From Silene conica (lineage: Eukaryota; Streptophyta; Magnoliopsida; Caryophyllales; Caryophyllaceae): a stretch of DNA of 64,000 bases. The translations under genes and the position numbers were made by a program. The DNA is taken from positions 77,777,681-77,841,680 of the forward strand of contig CM055315.2 in NCBI GenBank assembly GCA_029255685.2. The letters are read 5' to 3'. Shown piece by piece: positions 32,509-44,478 of the stretch (the first letter of the stretch is position 1; every line of letters begins with the position of its first letter). The notes under the pieces are model-generated. The model searched no databases. It was not told the DNA's origin and saw only the letters and a list, made by a program, of their open reading frames with translations.

Positions 32509-33693
32509 ATGGAGGTGCGACGTCGTTCTTCTCGTTTCATCTATTACAAAGGGACTCTGTATCGTCGATCGTTTAATGGTCTCTGGTTACGGTGTCTAGA
32601 TGAAGATGAAGGTTTGCACACCATGAAAGAAGCTCACGCCGGCATATGCGGTGCTCACCAATCAGGGCCAAAGTTGTGTGATCGAATCAAAAGAATGGGT
32701 TATTATTGGCCAACAATGGTGCAAGATTGCATGGAGTATGCAAAGAAGTGTGACGCCTGCCAATTTCACGGGAATTTTATCCATCAACCACCGGAAGTGC
32801 TCCACCCTACAATCGCATCGTGGCCATTTGAAGCTTGGGGACTCGATGTAGTTGGACCATTACCAACTAAGTCATCTGCTGGACATCTATACATCTTGGC
32901 CGGAACTGATTATTTTTCGAAATGGGCGGAAGCTGTGCCTCTTCGAGAAGTAAAAAAGGAGAATGTGGCGGATTTTGTTCGAACACAAATCATATATCGA
33001 TATGGCGTGCCAAGGTTCATCATTACCGATAATGGCAAGAACTTTTTCAACAAACTCATGGATGCATTGATGGAAAAGTTCAAGTTCGTCCAACACAATT
33101 CTTCAATGTACAATGCGCCAGCTAATGGTCTCGCCGAAGCTTTCAACAAGACTCTTTGCAATTTGTTGAAGAAAATGGTTTCGAAGTCAAAGCGTGATTG
33201 GCATGAGAGACTCGGGGAAGCACTTTGGGCGTACCGCACGACATATAGAACTCCGACCCAGTCAACACCTTATGCTTTGGTTTACGGGGTGGAGGCAGTC
33301 CTTCCACTCGAATTAGAAATTCCTTCTATTCGTATGGCCATACAAATGGGCTTGGCGGAAGGTGAAAATGACAAGTTGCGTTTGGCTGAACTTGAAGCTC
33401 TTGACGAAAAAAGGCTTGATGCGCAACAGAAATTGGAATGCTACCAGGCGCGACTATCAAGGGCATTCAATAAGAAGGTTCGTCCTAGATCTTTTCAAGT
33501 TGGCGATATGGTCTTGGCGGTTCGGAGACCAATCATCATGCCTCGTAAGGCCGGGAATAAGTTCACTTCCAAGTGGGATGGACCTTACGTTGTTCAAGAA
33601 GTCTACACCAATGGCGCTTACAAAATAGTCGATGGAGACGGAATACGTGTTGGTCCAATCAACGCTAAGTTCTTGAAGCGCTACTACGCGTGA
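32509..33693 (+). CDS. int: integrase of the Tat-lineage element
   Basis: 394-residue frame starting MEVRRRSSRFIYY. Zinc-binding residues are His43, His50, Cys81 and Cys84. The DDE catalytic triad is complete: Asp113 (LDVVGPL), Asp174 (TDNGKNF) and Glu210 (GLAEAFN). The C-terminal part keeps the GPY-like region (FTSKWDGPYVVQEVYTNGAYKI). It would join cDNA ends to the host genome. The natural start is uncertain because in both copies integrase is separated from RNase H by a frame break; ATG at 32509 is the first in frame. No RT precedes it in this copy. Confidence 0.88.
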   Translation: MEVRRRSSRFIYYKGTLYRRSFNGLWLRCLDEDEGLHTMKEAHAGICGAHQSGPKLCDRIKRMGYYWPTMVQDCMEYAKKCDACQFHGNFIHQPPEVLHPTIASWPFEAWGLDVVGPLPTKSSAGHLYILAGTDYFSKWAEAVPLREVKKENVADFVRTQIIYRYGVPRFIITDNGKNFFNKLMDALMEKFKFVQHNSSMYNAPANGLAEAFNKTLCNLLKKMVSKSKRDWHERLGEALWAYRTTYRTPTQSTPYALVYGVEAVLPLELEIPSIRMAIQMGLAEGENDKLRLAELEALDEKRLDAQQKLECYQARLSRAFNKKVRPRSFQVGDMVLAVRRPIIMPRKAGNKFTSKWDGPYVVQEVYTNGAYKIVDGDGIRVGPINAKFLKRYYA

Positions 33694-34269
33694 GATGACA
33701 ATTGCTACATAAGCTCCTGAGCACGAGCCCTAAACTGCACATTTCAAAAAAAAAAATCAAAAAAAAAATTCCACAAAAAAAATTCCACAAAAAAAAAAAT
33801 TTCCAAAAAAAAAAAACTCAAATAAATTCCCTTACACAAACTCCTTTAATGAACTACGTTGGCTTGATCCTGCGAAGTAATTTCTCTACTTTGTAGGTAC
33901 GTAGGCAGCTTAAGTGAAACTCTTTTACTTAGGTGCGGCCAAACCCCCCAAACAAAATCAATCTTTTTCGTCCGAACTACGTTGGCTTGATCTCGTGAAG
34001 TACATTACTTGTGCTTTATGGGTACGTAGGCAGCTGAAGTAAACAATTTACTTTAGTCCAGCCACACCAAAAAAAAAAACTCCATCACTCTTGACCCTTA
34101 AGAGTATAAATAATGATGTGCAAAAGAAAGGAATATGCGAGATTGAGAAATAGAACAAAAAAACTCAACTTGTTTTTTTATTCATGTAAAAAAAAAAAAC
34201 GCGCACTCTTAAGTGTTTCAAAAAAAAGAGAAATCTAAACAAAAAAAAAAGAAAATACAATGAATAACA
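33694..34269 (+). other. non-coding spacer after integrase
   Basis: A-rich, with a duplicated ~110-nt block containing GAACTACGTTGGCTTGATC and GTACGTAGGCAGCT (33848-33910 and 33974-34036), common in plant Ty3/gypsy 3' regions. No gene. Confidence 0.7.
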
Positions 34270-37242
34270 TCAAAAAGACCACTGCGAATTCTTGAAGGTT
34301 TCAGTTACTTCGGAAAGGAGCCTCTCAGCATGTTCAATCTTCTCGACTTCTTGCTTTGCAGTCAACGCGCGTGCTTCCAAGGATGACTTCTCTTCAGTCA
34401 AAGTCTTAAAAACTGAAGCTTGATCAAATTTCTTTTGTTTTGCATCCGCAATAGGGGCAATTAACTGTTGCTTCACGGCGCGCGCTTCCTCCATTTTCTT
34501 CTTGAATTGCTCCTCCAGCAACACAGCTTCCTGAAATTTTCCTTCAAGCGTCTCAACTTCTCTTGCTGCTTGATCTCCTAAGATTACGGCACGCGAGATA
34601 CGGTCGTCGACATCCTTAATCTGTTCTTCAAACTGCAAAGGATGAGGCTGACTCATTGTGTGCTCTCCTCCCACAGACTGAAGGTGTAAAACAGCTTCGA
34701 GATAGTTCTTCACGTGTGCCTCAAATACCGATGCATCAACAGCACTCGATTTTAAGAACTCCGCGAAGGCCTCGCATTCCTTCTCTAATTCTGGAATCTC
34801 GGCAGTGGCAGCTCCCAACAGTCGTTCTCGCAACATATTAGCCATAGAGATATAGCCTTGGCGTTGTGTTTCAAGGATCATACTCTCTATAAAGGAAAGT
34901 TTTTTGGGTGGTCCCAAGATGGCATCAAGCGCCGTTTTCTCTGTCGAACTGTCTGAATTTAATGGAACATGAACATCTGGAAAATCTTCTAAGGCACTCA
35001 TGGGAAGCATGCAGCTCTAAAAAAAAAAAAAAAAAAAAAAACATAAATGAGCAAAAGAAAGATAAGAAATAAGAGCGTTTTTTTTAAAAAAAAAAAAAGG
35101 GAAAGAAAAGAGAAGAACCTCATCAAAGATAGGAAGATCGTCTAGGGAAGGGATCTCGTCCGCTTCAGAAACATCGTCAAGAAGGTGCTTAATACTAGGT
35201 TCCTCGGCTTTACCCTCGATTGATCGAGTACGACGAGCCGGACTCGGAGTAAGATTCGCCTTCAGCAAACTCGGCGATTTTCTACGAGTCACCTCTTTCA
35301 GGTTTTCCTTCTCCTTTGGTGGTGACAGTTTCTCCTCTGAAATTTTATTTACCTGACTTTGCAAACGCTTCTTCTTCGGCGGTGGCGCAATAGGATCGAC
35401 AGACTGCTGGAGTGAGCTCTGAGTAAACTTTACTTTCAAAGGACGTTTCAAAACTTTCTCTGGAATCGCAAGCGCTTGAACTATCACACTTTCTTTCGGT
35501 GCTTTCGTGACCTCTACCAATTGTTCGGAAGCACTGCTGTCAGGAGACTTTGAAGACTTCCTTACCTTGTTCGGGAGCATCAAATCAGAAAAGTTCTTCA
35601 ACCAGGTGGCATAATTTGAAGTGATCGCAGCACCAATATTTGGATCATCTCGCGGGATAATAAACTTCGAATTCGATCCCAAGCATACGCAAGACTCAAA
35701 TAGTTGAAATAGTTGCTCAAGGGTGGCATTACGAATGTCTCGAATAAGTACACCCGGAACGTCTTGGTAAAAACCCAACTGTCGCGCAAACCGATGAGGG
35801 CTGTACGGTTCGACGATGATCTTGTTGTCGTGTCGGAGGGTTAGGAAGCTCGATCGTGAGGCGATGAGAAAATCTGTGGGCCGACGCATGTTATTACCAT
35901 TATCTGCATATATCACATCTTCCTTATCTCCTTTGAATGTAGAAAGCCACGAAACCTGGGTGCCAGACTGAATTAGTTCTTGTGCCTCTACGGAACGAAA
36001 GGACTTGACGGCGTTCAAACCCCGAAACTCAACCATGGTTCCCTCAGCGGGCGAGTGACTATCAATCTTGTGGGAACGATAATATTTAGCGAGCCACCCA
36101 TAAACATAGTGAGCAGCAAAGTAGCCGTGATCCTTGCCTGGTGTTGCCGAAGTAGAAATGTCATTCAAACCGCGATAAATGCTCGCAAGTACTGGTATCG
36201 CTAGAGAGACTGCTTGACTGCTTGCCAATAGAGAAGAAACTTTGAAGACGCTTGCTCGAATGTGGCCTAGGTCACGAACGGGAAGAACAAAAGCACAGAG
36301 CCAGCAAGAAATGAAGGCTGCAAGATAGGTTTCTCGCCTCTCAGCTGCGGGAACACCTAAAATCAGAAAGAAGTTATGTGTGGTCTCGTCCCACTCAGAA
36401 GGCTCTCCGTATGCAGAAAAATGTTGCGGTGGCACTGGGAAATGTCCCTTCTTGTCAGACGTCTTAGATGAAGGAAAATACTTGCGTGCACCTTTGAACC
36501 AAAAACGACACCAATCTTCGAAAGATACTTTGCCATCCTTCTTTGCTGAAAGAGATATCCGATGAAATGCAGAAAATAAATACTTGCAGCTAGGGGGCAA
36601 ATACGGACGATCGTTCTCATCAGAACCTTGAAGCTCTTCGGCCGAAGGTACCACTTCGTCATAAAATGATCCTGTTAAAGGTAGTCCGGTGATGGAGCGA
36701 ATGTCCCAGAGGCTGATGGATATTTCTCCCGACGCTGTCAACAGTGTGTTTGTCTCCGGGCACCAAAAGTCACAAAATGACTCAATCAATTGAGTGCTGC
36801 GTCGGTAGAGGAAAAGCGAGGCATAAACTGCTTCATAAATGTAGACAGATTTCAGTTGACTGCGACACTCGCGAATAACGTCTTCTAGCCACTCCCAGTA
36901 ACGCGGAATGTAATAAAATTCAGAGCCAAAGCGAAAGTTGACATCTCGTTCAACTTCATTCCTGGAGCGTCGAAAGTGCAACAATTTTGGCAAAAGCGGG
37001 ATGCCGTCGCTTTCTCGATGATGTGATGGGGAAAGCACCGGTAATGAGTCTTCAGTCTTTTGCCACCAAGTCTCAAGATTTCGCGGATATATCATCGGTA
37101 TCCAAGACTCCGCGAAGGGACCAGTCACAGGGGGAAAGATGGCGTGTTTCACTCCGTTATCTGCATTATCATTGACGTCGTCGACCGTCACTAAGCACTT
37201 TTCGCCAGTCTTTTGAAATGTGGTCGTCTCAAAATGCACCAT
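34270..37242 (-). CDS. antisense ORF: plant mobile domain plus coiled coil, spliced
   Basis: Lies between pol and the 3' LTR on the strand opposite to gag-pol, the known location of antisense ORFs in Tat elements. Exon 1 is 37242-35119 (708 codons from MVHFETTTFQ). Blocks such as ETWWQKTEDSLP, YWEWLEDVIREC, GEISISLWDIRSITGLPLTG and CKYLFSAFHRIS resemble the aminotransferase-like plant mobile domain; a basic, Ser/Pro-rich tail follows. A GT at 35118 and a long T-rich tract ending in AG before 35016 form a plausible intron of about 102 bp. Exon 2 (35016-34270, 248 residues) is a Glu/Lys-rich coiled coil. Phases agree. Plant mobile domain proteins have been linked to silencing, so a role against host control is conceivable but not shown. 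Starting at the upstream ATG (37458) would translate the poly-T tract and is unlikely. Confidence 0.8.
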
Positions 37243-37256
37243 ACTGAATCCTGAGA

Positions 37257-37257
<1 letters not shown>

Positions 37258-37315
<58 letters not shown>
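37258..37315. repeat. 58-nt poly-A tract
   Basis: Pure A run just upstream of the antisense ORF start; the inverted copy (31256-31288) has 33. Slippage or assembly error is possible. Confidence 0.9.
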
Positions 37316-37318
<3 letters not shown>

Positions 37319-38539
37319 CAAGGGGTGTGGTACCACGTAGCCCACCTTAAAATAAAGAAAAGAAAAATAAAAATAAATAAATAATAAATAAAGAGGTGAG
37401 TAGTGTGGCAGTGGTACACGACTACACCACGTGAATCCCTGCCAAAACAAACAAACAAACTTCTCAGAATTTCAAAATCACCAAATGTGAAATAAAATCA
37501 ATTCAATTCAATTGAATCCCCAAGTTCACCATGACGGAAAAGCCCGCCTCGCCGATCGAACGAGAGTTGAAAAAGGTGGACATGCGAAATACGAGTGCCC
37601 TCACTGCAAGGTAACAGCACCGGATGTTAAAACGATGCAAATTGATCATGGTGCTCGTTATTCTGAAATCCCTTTTTGATCATACAAAGATTAGTATTCT
37701 GTATGCTTCAATTCCTGCTGTTGCTGAAATTAGTAGTTCTGGGAAACCTAAACCTGGGATTCGTGGGAGTTTGAAGAAATAGTCGGCCGAAGATGAAGAG
37801 ATTTGAGGAGCTGGCATGAACCGGATTTGGAATTGGAGTTGGTTGATAGGATGCGCTGCAACCGCAAGTCGATTCGTCGAAAAAAAAATTGTACGCTGCA
37901 CACACAAAAAAAAAAAAAGTGGAGAGTTAAATTTCACATATTTGCTCACCTTCAAATTTGGAATTTGAATACTACGTCTCTGTAACTGGGGTATCGTCGT
38001 CAAGAGTTGAGAGACGCTCTGAACTTGTGCAGCTCTGAACTTCGTATGTGTAGCTCCGAAAATTGGGTCTCGTCGAAAGTCAAGATGACATTTGGGCAGT
38101 TGTGCAGCTCTTTATTTCTTTTATAGTAATACATAAGTTACAATTCAGAGTTTGGGTGAGATTGAAATTGAAAGATTAACAAATTCTATCTTAAATATAT
38201 TCCTATCTTGAGTATATTTATGAGAAGAATTATATCTAATGGAAGTCAAATTTTATCACTTACGAAAGTGATTGTGTTCTAAGGGAGTGCAAATCCTAAA
38301 CAGATAACCCGAGACGCCGCGCCAGCTCCACTGAAATTGTGGATTAATGGTTTGATTATTATAATAATCACGTCACCTTGATTGTACTCGGATCTTCGAC
38401 AGCGGCAAAAGAACAAGGCTTCATGAGAATTCTGAAATTCAGCTCTTAAGGGGTAAACATGGCTCACTCGCTTCCCAAATAAAGTATCGGGACTGTCTCA
38501 CGCTTAAACACTCAAATTCGTGTACGTGACTCAATCCCG
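37316..38539. other. 3' non-coding region of the Tat element (antisense-ORF leader)
   Basis: Right arm of the inverted repeat, without coding features. It probably holds the antisense promoter and leader. An acceptor-like CTCAG just before the ORF (complement at 37251-37255) suggests a 5' leader intron. Confidence 0.5.
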
Positions 38540-38551
38540 AGGGGGCAAATT
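38540..38551 (+). other. polypurine tract before the 3' LTR
   Basis: AGGGGGCAAATT directly before TGTAGACA; primer site for plus-strand synthesis. An inverted copy adjoins the internal LTR at 30006. Confidence 0.75.
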
Positions 38552-39477
38552 TGTAGACATAAAAATATGTCTTACATCTCGAAATGGGTCAAAGTCAATT
38601 GTTTACATTTGGGAGAAATATCGTTTGATAAAATGGGTCGGTAAATTTTAGACCGAACAAATATGACGATATTAAGTCCATCTGAGCAAAATATAAAATT
38701 AGTCGACTCGGAAAATGATCACTTCCGGTTACTACAAAAACATGAGACGTGAATGACAAGTCCAAGAGTAACGGTGCAAAATCAAAATTGGACTCATGCT
38801 CGAGTAAGCCCACCAAATTGAGTTCGGCAGACGCAAATATTGTCGAAAGACTACTACGTAGTACGTACGTGAGGATTGGCATGTATACTACATAAATCAT
38901 TATTATATTTGATTTATATGAAAGGATGGAAAAAGGGCATATAGCCGCATGAAATTGGCTCAACAAACTACGAAGAATGTGCATGAGACTAGGGATTGAT
39001 TAGTCAACGAGAATAATGGAAATTTGTTGAAACGTGTTTACTCACAAAACAAACCAAACAAACAAAGGTTATAAAAGGTGAGTTTTCACTCTCATTTGTC
39101 ACCAATCAACACAATTACAAAAATTACACAAAATCAAAACCTCTCTAAAAATAACCCTCTCTACAAAAGTCTCTCCCAAGAGAAACCAGAGAAAAGAAAA
39201 TACATTCATTCTAGTCATCTAGATTTGAATACAAGACTACTCTTCGATCCGACAACAAGCGTTCGCCGCCGTCATTGAAGATAAGCAAGCCGAATTCGTC
39301 AGGGAGATTAAGTCTTCAAATCAAGACCCTCCTCGTCATTCAAGTGTGGAAATCGAATCAGTAGAAGAACTAGTAGATTGTACCCGTAAAATCTTTAATT
39401 TAATAAAATTATTACTTTGTTACATTTGTTTGTGTTTTATCTATTGTTTACAGATTTAACGCAAATTTGTTGTTACA
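38552..39477 (+). repeat. 3' LTR of the Tat-lineage element
   Basis: 926 bp, near-identical to the 5' LTR; followed by TSD ATTAC. Confidence 0.93.
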
Positions 39478-39482
39478 ATTAC

Positions 39483-40426
39483 CAACCTTTCTTTGTTGAC
39501 TCTTATAATTTCATAAATAATAAAGTCTCTCTTGCAGCTTGAAAGTAATTCGTAAAAGATGGACTCTAGGTAATCGCTTTAAAAATACCTTAATACGGTC
39601 TAATTTTATTAAAAAAAGAACTCATTTTTAACAATAGATGAATTGTTAATTTCTAAAAGTGGTTCGTCCCCCCTAACACCGTCTTATTTTATAAGTTGTG
39701 ATTTGAAGAGACTGGTGTATTACAATGTTAAAAATTGTAATTGAGGTTTTATACTATTCATTTACTCCGTGTATTTAATTTGTCCATCATAAAAGTGAGA
39801 AATTCATAAATAAAGATTTACGGGTAAATTCTGCCATTATTTGATGTACCCTTGGCTTTATAAGCCGTATAAGTCACTTATTTGATTCTTCTCTATGACG
39901 GACAGCTGGAGTGATTGACAACATCTTACCATACAATCGATCAAGAAAATAAAGAATCGTCATAAACATATTTACTTTATATGAATAGACATTGACAATT
40001 ATGGAAATTAATATAGCCCTTGTTTAAATACAGAGTATGTCTCTAAGTGTTAAAATCATTATAAGATCACATCAAATGTACCTACCTCATTATTCTTAAT
40101 AATACGCAGCACTAATTATTAAATACAACATGAGCAAATATGATGCGAGTCAGCGTAGTTATAACCTGCAATATAGAAACTATTTATTAGAAACTTATGT
40201 TAAAAAAGTAAGAACATGATACTAATTAAATAAAAAAAGTTAACTGAACAAATAAAACAGTCATACAATCTACGTAGTTTCTAAAAAAACACCCGTGTAA
40301 TATAATTTATATCAACCTAGAAAATTATGTGCACGTACTATATACAATGAGTATGGTATGGTAAGTTGTAACCCCGTAGGTCTCCAAAATAGGTTATTAA
40401 TGATTTTGCCTTTTGTAATTTGATCT
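39483..40426. other. AT-rich intergenic, no gene seen
   Basis: No reading frame or element boundary recognised. Confidence 0.6.
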
Positions 40427-40435
40427 TTTAATTAA

Positions 40436-41365
40436 GTGAAAATGGTTAATTACAACCTTTTAAAAACCACTTCTTAAAAATTGCAACCTTGTAATTTTTT
40501 TTTTGTAAATTACACCCGCAATATTACTTCTGATCATAAATTACAGTCAAAATATTAATTCCGACAAAAAATTAATACCAATTTGAATTCTTGGGACTTA
40601 AGTTCATTTTTTATGACCAAAATACTTTTACCTTCCTCTTGTCTATTCTCTTATGTTCATCCCAAATCAGATTTTACAACTCTATTTTTCACTACTGCTT
40701 CATTTCTTCAACAATTTCACCTAGCTAATTCTACCTTATTCAATTTAATTTAGTTGTAATTCTATTATTTCCATAGTATCTTAAATTTAATTATTGTTAT
40801 TCATATCAATTTCCCCCAAATTCAAAAATAGTTATGGTTTTTCAATTTTCCCCAACTTAAAATAATTAGAGTTTTTCAATTTTCCCAACTTGAAACCCTA
40901 AAATTTGATTCATGATTGAAAAACAACAAATTAATTTCCATTGTATCTTAAAATAATTAATTTTCTTAATCATTAGTTTTCCCCAAATTGAAAATAATTA
41001 GGGTTCTTCAATTTTCCCCAAATAATAATTTGGGTTCTTCAATTTTCCCCAAATTGAAATCCTAAAATTCGATTAAATCAATTGAAAAACAAAAATTGTG
41101 GACAATATCAGATTTGTATTAACACTACCAACAACAACAAAATAAACAAAATGTACGATTTGGGTAAGATTTGGGGAGATTTTGGGGGAAATGTTAGAGG
41201 AAGATGAAAGAGGTATTGAAAAAAATATGGGTAACTAAAGAAATAGGCAAAGGTATATCGGTCAATTTTTGACAATATTATAAGGCTGTAATTTTCAAAA
41301 AAAAAAATTATAAGGCTGTAATTTTCAAAAAGTGGTTTTTAAAAGGCTGTAATCAACAATTTTCT
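40436..41365. mobile_element. Mutator-like MITE, 930 bp
   Basis: TIRs GTGAAAATGGTTAATTACA and, on the other strand, GAGAAAATTGTTGATTACA, extending through CTTTTAAAAACCACTT. A perfect 9-bp TSD TTTAATTAA lies at 40427-40435 and 41366-41374. No transposase. A truncated relative lies at 3195-3957. Confidence 0.85.
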
Positions 41366-41581
41366 CTTTAATTAAATGACGATTAAAAATTAAATTTTTG
41401 ATTTATATAATTAACATATTTTAACATAAATAGGTAGTTATAAAAAGTTGGACTCTCCGTAATCGTTCAAAAAAAGCTTTTTATTACAGAAACACAAACA
41501 CTTACTATTAATCTCTAACTTATTTACTTTTCTTGTGTCTTCTCTCAAATTTTATCATTTAATTTCTTATTATAATAGCAA

Positions 41582-42115
41582 ACTAGCGTAACACCCGTGA
41601 AAATTCACGGGTTGTTCAATTTTAATTTTGACGGAAAATGATCAATTAAAATTGTCAGATATACTAATAATGTATGTGGTGTGTATGTAAATACTTTAAA
41701 GAAAGATAAAAAAGTACATTTATACCATAACATATACTCGTATATAAGAACATGTTGACATTAAAAGTTTGACGTATAACTTGAAAAGCGTAAAATATAA
41801 TTAATAAATGTAAACTTATAACTTTCCAATAAAAGGAGGTTTTAGTAATAGAATAGAAAAAGATATATAGGGTGAAAAAGATTAAGTGAGATAAAATAAG
41901 ATTTAGGAAAGAGAAAGAATAAAAGATAAATTTAAGTAATTATATGGTTGGAATATTAATTAATAATTTGATATTTAATGGAAGCTGACATGGCTATTAT
42001 TATTCACGTTATTGACCGAAAAAAATTGAAATTATGAGGTTGATTGAGAGAGCTCCATTAGCCTAATTCAAAACCTGGTTGCGCCACGTCAGCAGTTTTA
42101 CATTTTGCTTTTATA
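41582..42115 (-). mobile_element. short non-autonomous Helitron
   Basis: 3' end on the minus strand: hairpin CCCGTGA-AAAT-TCACGGG (41594-41611) and terminal CTAGT. The right side, read on the minus strand, begins TATATAAAAGCAAAATG followed by TGACGTGGCGCAACC, the style of plant Helitron 5' ends. The exact 5' base is masked by the adjoining Stowaway. Confidence 0.6.
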
Positions 42116-42117
42116 TA

Positions 42118-42412
42118 CTCCCTCCTATTCCCAATAACTGTCACATTTCGGGTTTGGTACGGGAATTAAGGAATTCATTTGTTTAATGTAAAGTAATGTG
42201 TGGGGTGTGAAGATTGGAGAGAGGGAATGTATTATTGATTATTATTGTGAGTAGAGGTGATTAAAATAAGTAGTGTTGTGGGGTAAGGTGGGGTATTATT
42301 GGGGGTTAGAGTGAATAAAATAAGTATAAACAATGTCCCAAAATGGAATATGTGACAATTAGGTGAATAGACGAAAATGGCAAATGTGACATTTATTCGG
42401 AATAGGAGGGAG
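42118..42412. mobile_element. Stowaway-like MITE, 295 bp
   Basis: TIRs CTCCCTCCTATTCC / GGAATAGGAGGGAG flanked by TA on both sides; no coding capacity. It sits at the border between two Helitrons. Confidence 0.88.
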
Positions 42413-42418
42413 TATATA

Positions 42419-44125
42419 ACTAGTTTAGTTTCCCGTGAAATCACGGGATTTTTCAAACTATTCATTAATAAAAAAAAATTAGCGTAAATATTTTTTACAA
42501 TTTTTTGTAGTAGTTTCATATTCACATCATTTTATAGTAGTGTTTTTTTATTATAATATACTTTTGTAACCAAATAATATCAGTTTTAATCAACGTCAAA
42601 ATGATATTTTTGTTAATCGAACTTTATTAAAACGATGATACTCTGTATTAGTAATAAAAATAATATGTAATATTAATCATAACTCGGATACCTATATATT
42701 TTTCTAGTTTGGAAATAATGATGATATTTAAGACTTTAAATAGTCTTCACTCATCTTCTCTAAACTATTGTAACGTTTAATAAAATAAAAATAAAATAAA
42801 TGAGGTACGTAATAGATAAAACAACATGGATTCTCACATTGAAAATTCAAAATAGAAAAAATATGTTACTCATTAGTATCTATTTGGGGATAAAATGCAA
42901 ATAAATATTAAGAGAATTAATATAAACAAATTATCAATAATCGATAGGTAGATACAATGTATTTTTGCCATGTTATCATCAAAACATCAATAATAAGACA
43001 ATTTTATCAAATGCATCATATCTCATTAACACTCAAATCACAAGAAAAATATAAAATTACCATTTTAACCAACATAATTAAATATATAGATAATACTATG
43101 TTTATAGTAAACTTGCATTAGTCATATTTGTAATTTGATGTTAATATCAACATTAATAAATTCAATACACATGAATATATTAAAAATATTCGCAAAACAA
43201 ACTATCACTATTAAAAATGTGAAATTAAAAAGTTAAAAGTTACAATTTAGTTAAGGTATGATTTCTTTCACAGAAATTTAACCACAATTCACCAATATTA
43301 TACTCAATCATCGAGGATCTCAAGTGTTTCATAAGCATTTTACAATGTCTTAAATGAATTGTATAATAGAAATGTTTGTCAAATTCTCCACTTCTCTTCT
43401 ATTTCTATCTTATTTCTCATTTCTTGTCAATTTGTTTTCATGTTCACCACAAAATAAAGATATAAAAGTTGTTGAACAATAAATCAAATGTAATAATTTG
43501 GTGAAAATAAACAATTTTTTTCATTAATTTGTTTTTGTTAGGAATGTGCTGAATTTTTATCAATTCATTTACTTTTATAGGTGAAATGTTTTCGTAATAG
43601 TAGACTATAAAAAGTTTAGTACTAAATTATTATTATTAAGTGGAATATAAATGAAAGTTTAAATAAGATGAATAATTAGTCTATTGAATACTATTTCGCC
43701 TATTCATTTTCTATTTTTCCTTTTTTTAAAAAATAATAAAAAAAGTTGGCCAAATATTTAAATGTAGTGGGCCACATTTTATTAATTAACTACTTAATCT
43801 AAGGCTTTTTATGTATTTTGTCTTTTCATTTTCTTGTTTTATATTTTTTTTAAATAAAAAAAAAATTGATCTAGCATGTTAATGTATGCGACACGTGTCA
43901 TTCTACCAACGCAATATAGTACGCCACATGTCATTCTATTACTACTCAATTTAGGCTTTTTATGTTATTATATAGATGATAATGATGATTTGATCTTTTC
44001 TTATCTTTATTTTAAAACCTCTTATTATATTATTCAACCAATCACATCGTTCGAAAAAAGCTACCAATCACATTACTAAAAAAAAGCTTCCTTTAATAAG
44101 ATAGATAGATAGATATAGAATATAG
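42419..44125 (-). mobile_element. non-autonomous Helitron, about 1.7 kb
   Basis: 3' end on the minus strand: perfect hairpin TCCCGTGA-AA-TCACGGGA (42431-42448) then AACTAGT. 5' end on the minus strand near 44110-44135: TCTATCTATC...TTATTAAAGGAAGC, a Helitron-like 5' start within a GATA repeat, followed by ACACGTGTCAT and CCACATGTCAT. No RepHel gene. The exact 5' base is uncertain because of the tetranucleotide repeat. Confidence 0.65.
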
Positions 44126-44469
44126 ATATATAGATCTTGTTTACCCAATCAGATCTATAAGATAAAAGTTGTGGTTATTTGGTCGATTAGTTAGGTAATA
44201 AAGATATGAGAATATTTAATTATGGAATTATAGGATTTTCTGAGATATTTCCAATCAAATATTTTTTTGATAGGTTCTAAGTTAAAAAAAAAAACATCCT
44301 CCTTACATTCCAATTATTTGTTTACCAATTCCGTTTTTATTTTTAGGTGTCTCAGGCTGTTATTTATTTTTTTATTATCAAAAATCATTTAATGATCCAT
44401 CAATCTCTTCCACCTATCATCTAATAATTGATAATTTTTTTTTTCCCGGTCTTTGTGCCAAAACCCAAT
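44126..44469. other. intergenic, no gene seen
   Basis: AT-rich stretch between the Helitron and the Pack-MULE. Confidence 0.5.
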
Positions 44470-44478
44470 ATAATTAAA

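Larger units (their letters stand above)
21186..39477 (+). mobile_element. scrambled 18.3-kb Tat-lineage LTR retrotransposon with inverted internal LTR
   Basis: The outer LTRs are both 926 bp and near-identical, and the whole block is bounded by one TSD, ATTAC (21181-21185 and 39478-39482). Order: LTR, PBS, gag-PR-RT-dual RNase H, integrase cut at 29054; then an inverted PBS, inverted LTR and inverted 3' region with the start of the antisense ORF (29055-31558); then plus-strand protease region (31559-32456), a deletion of RT/RNase H, complete integrase (to 33693), antisense ORF, PPT and LTR. One TSD around everything means the rearrangement existed in the cDNA before integration. Archaeal-type second RNase H and an antisense ORF between pol and LTR are Tat-lineage traits. 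Confidence 0.9.

Noticed and set aside
35017..37458. Full 813-codon antisense frame starting at 37458
   Set aside because: The first ~70 codons cross a 58-nt homopolymer and the last ~30 run into a T-rich intron; ATG at 37242 and a splice at 35118 are more plausible.
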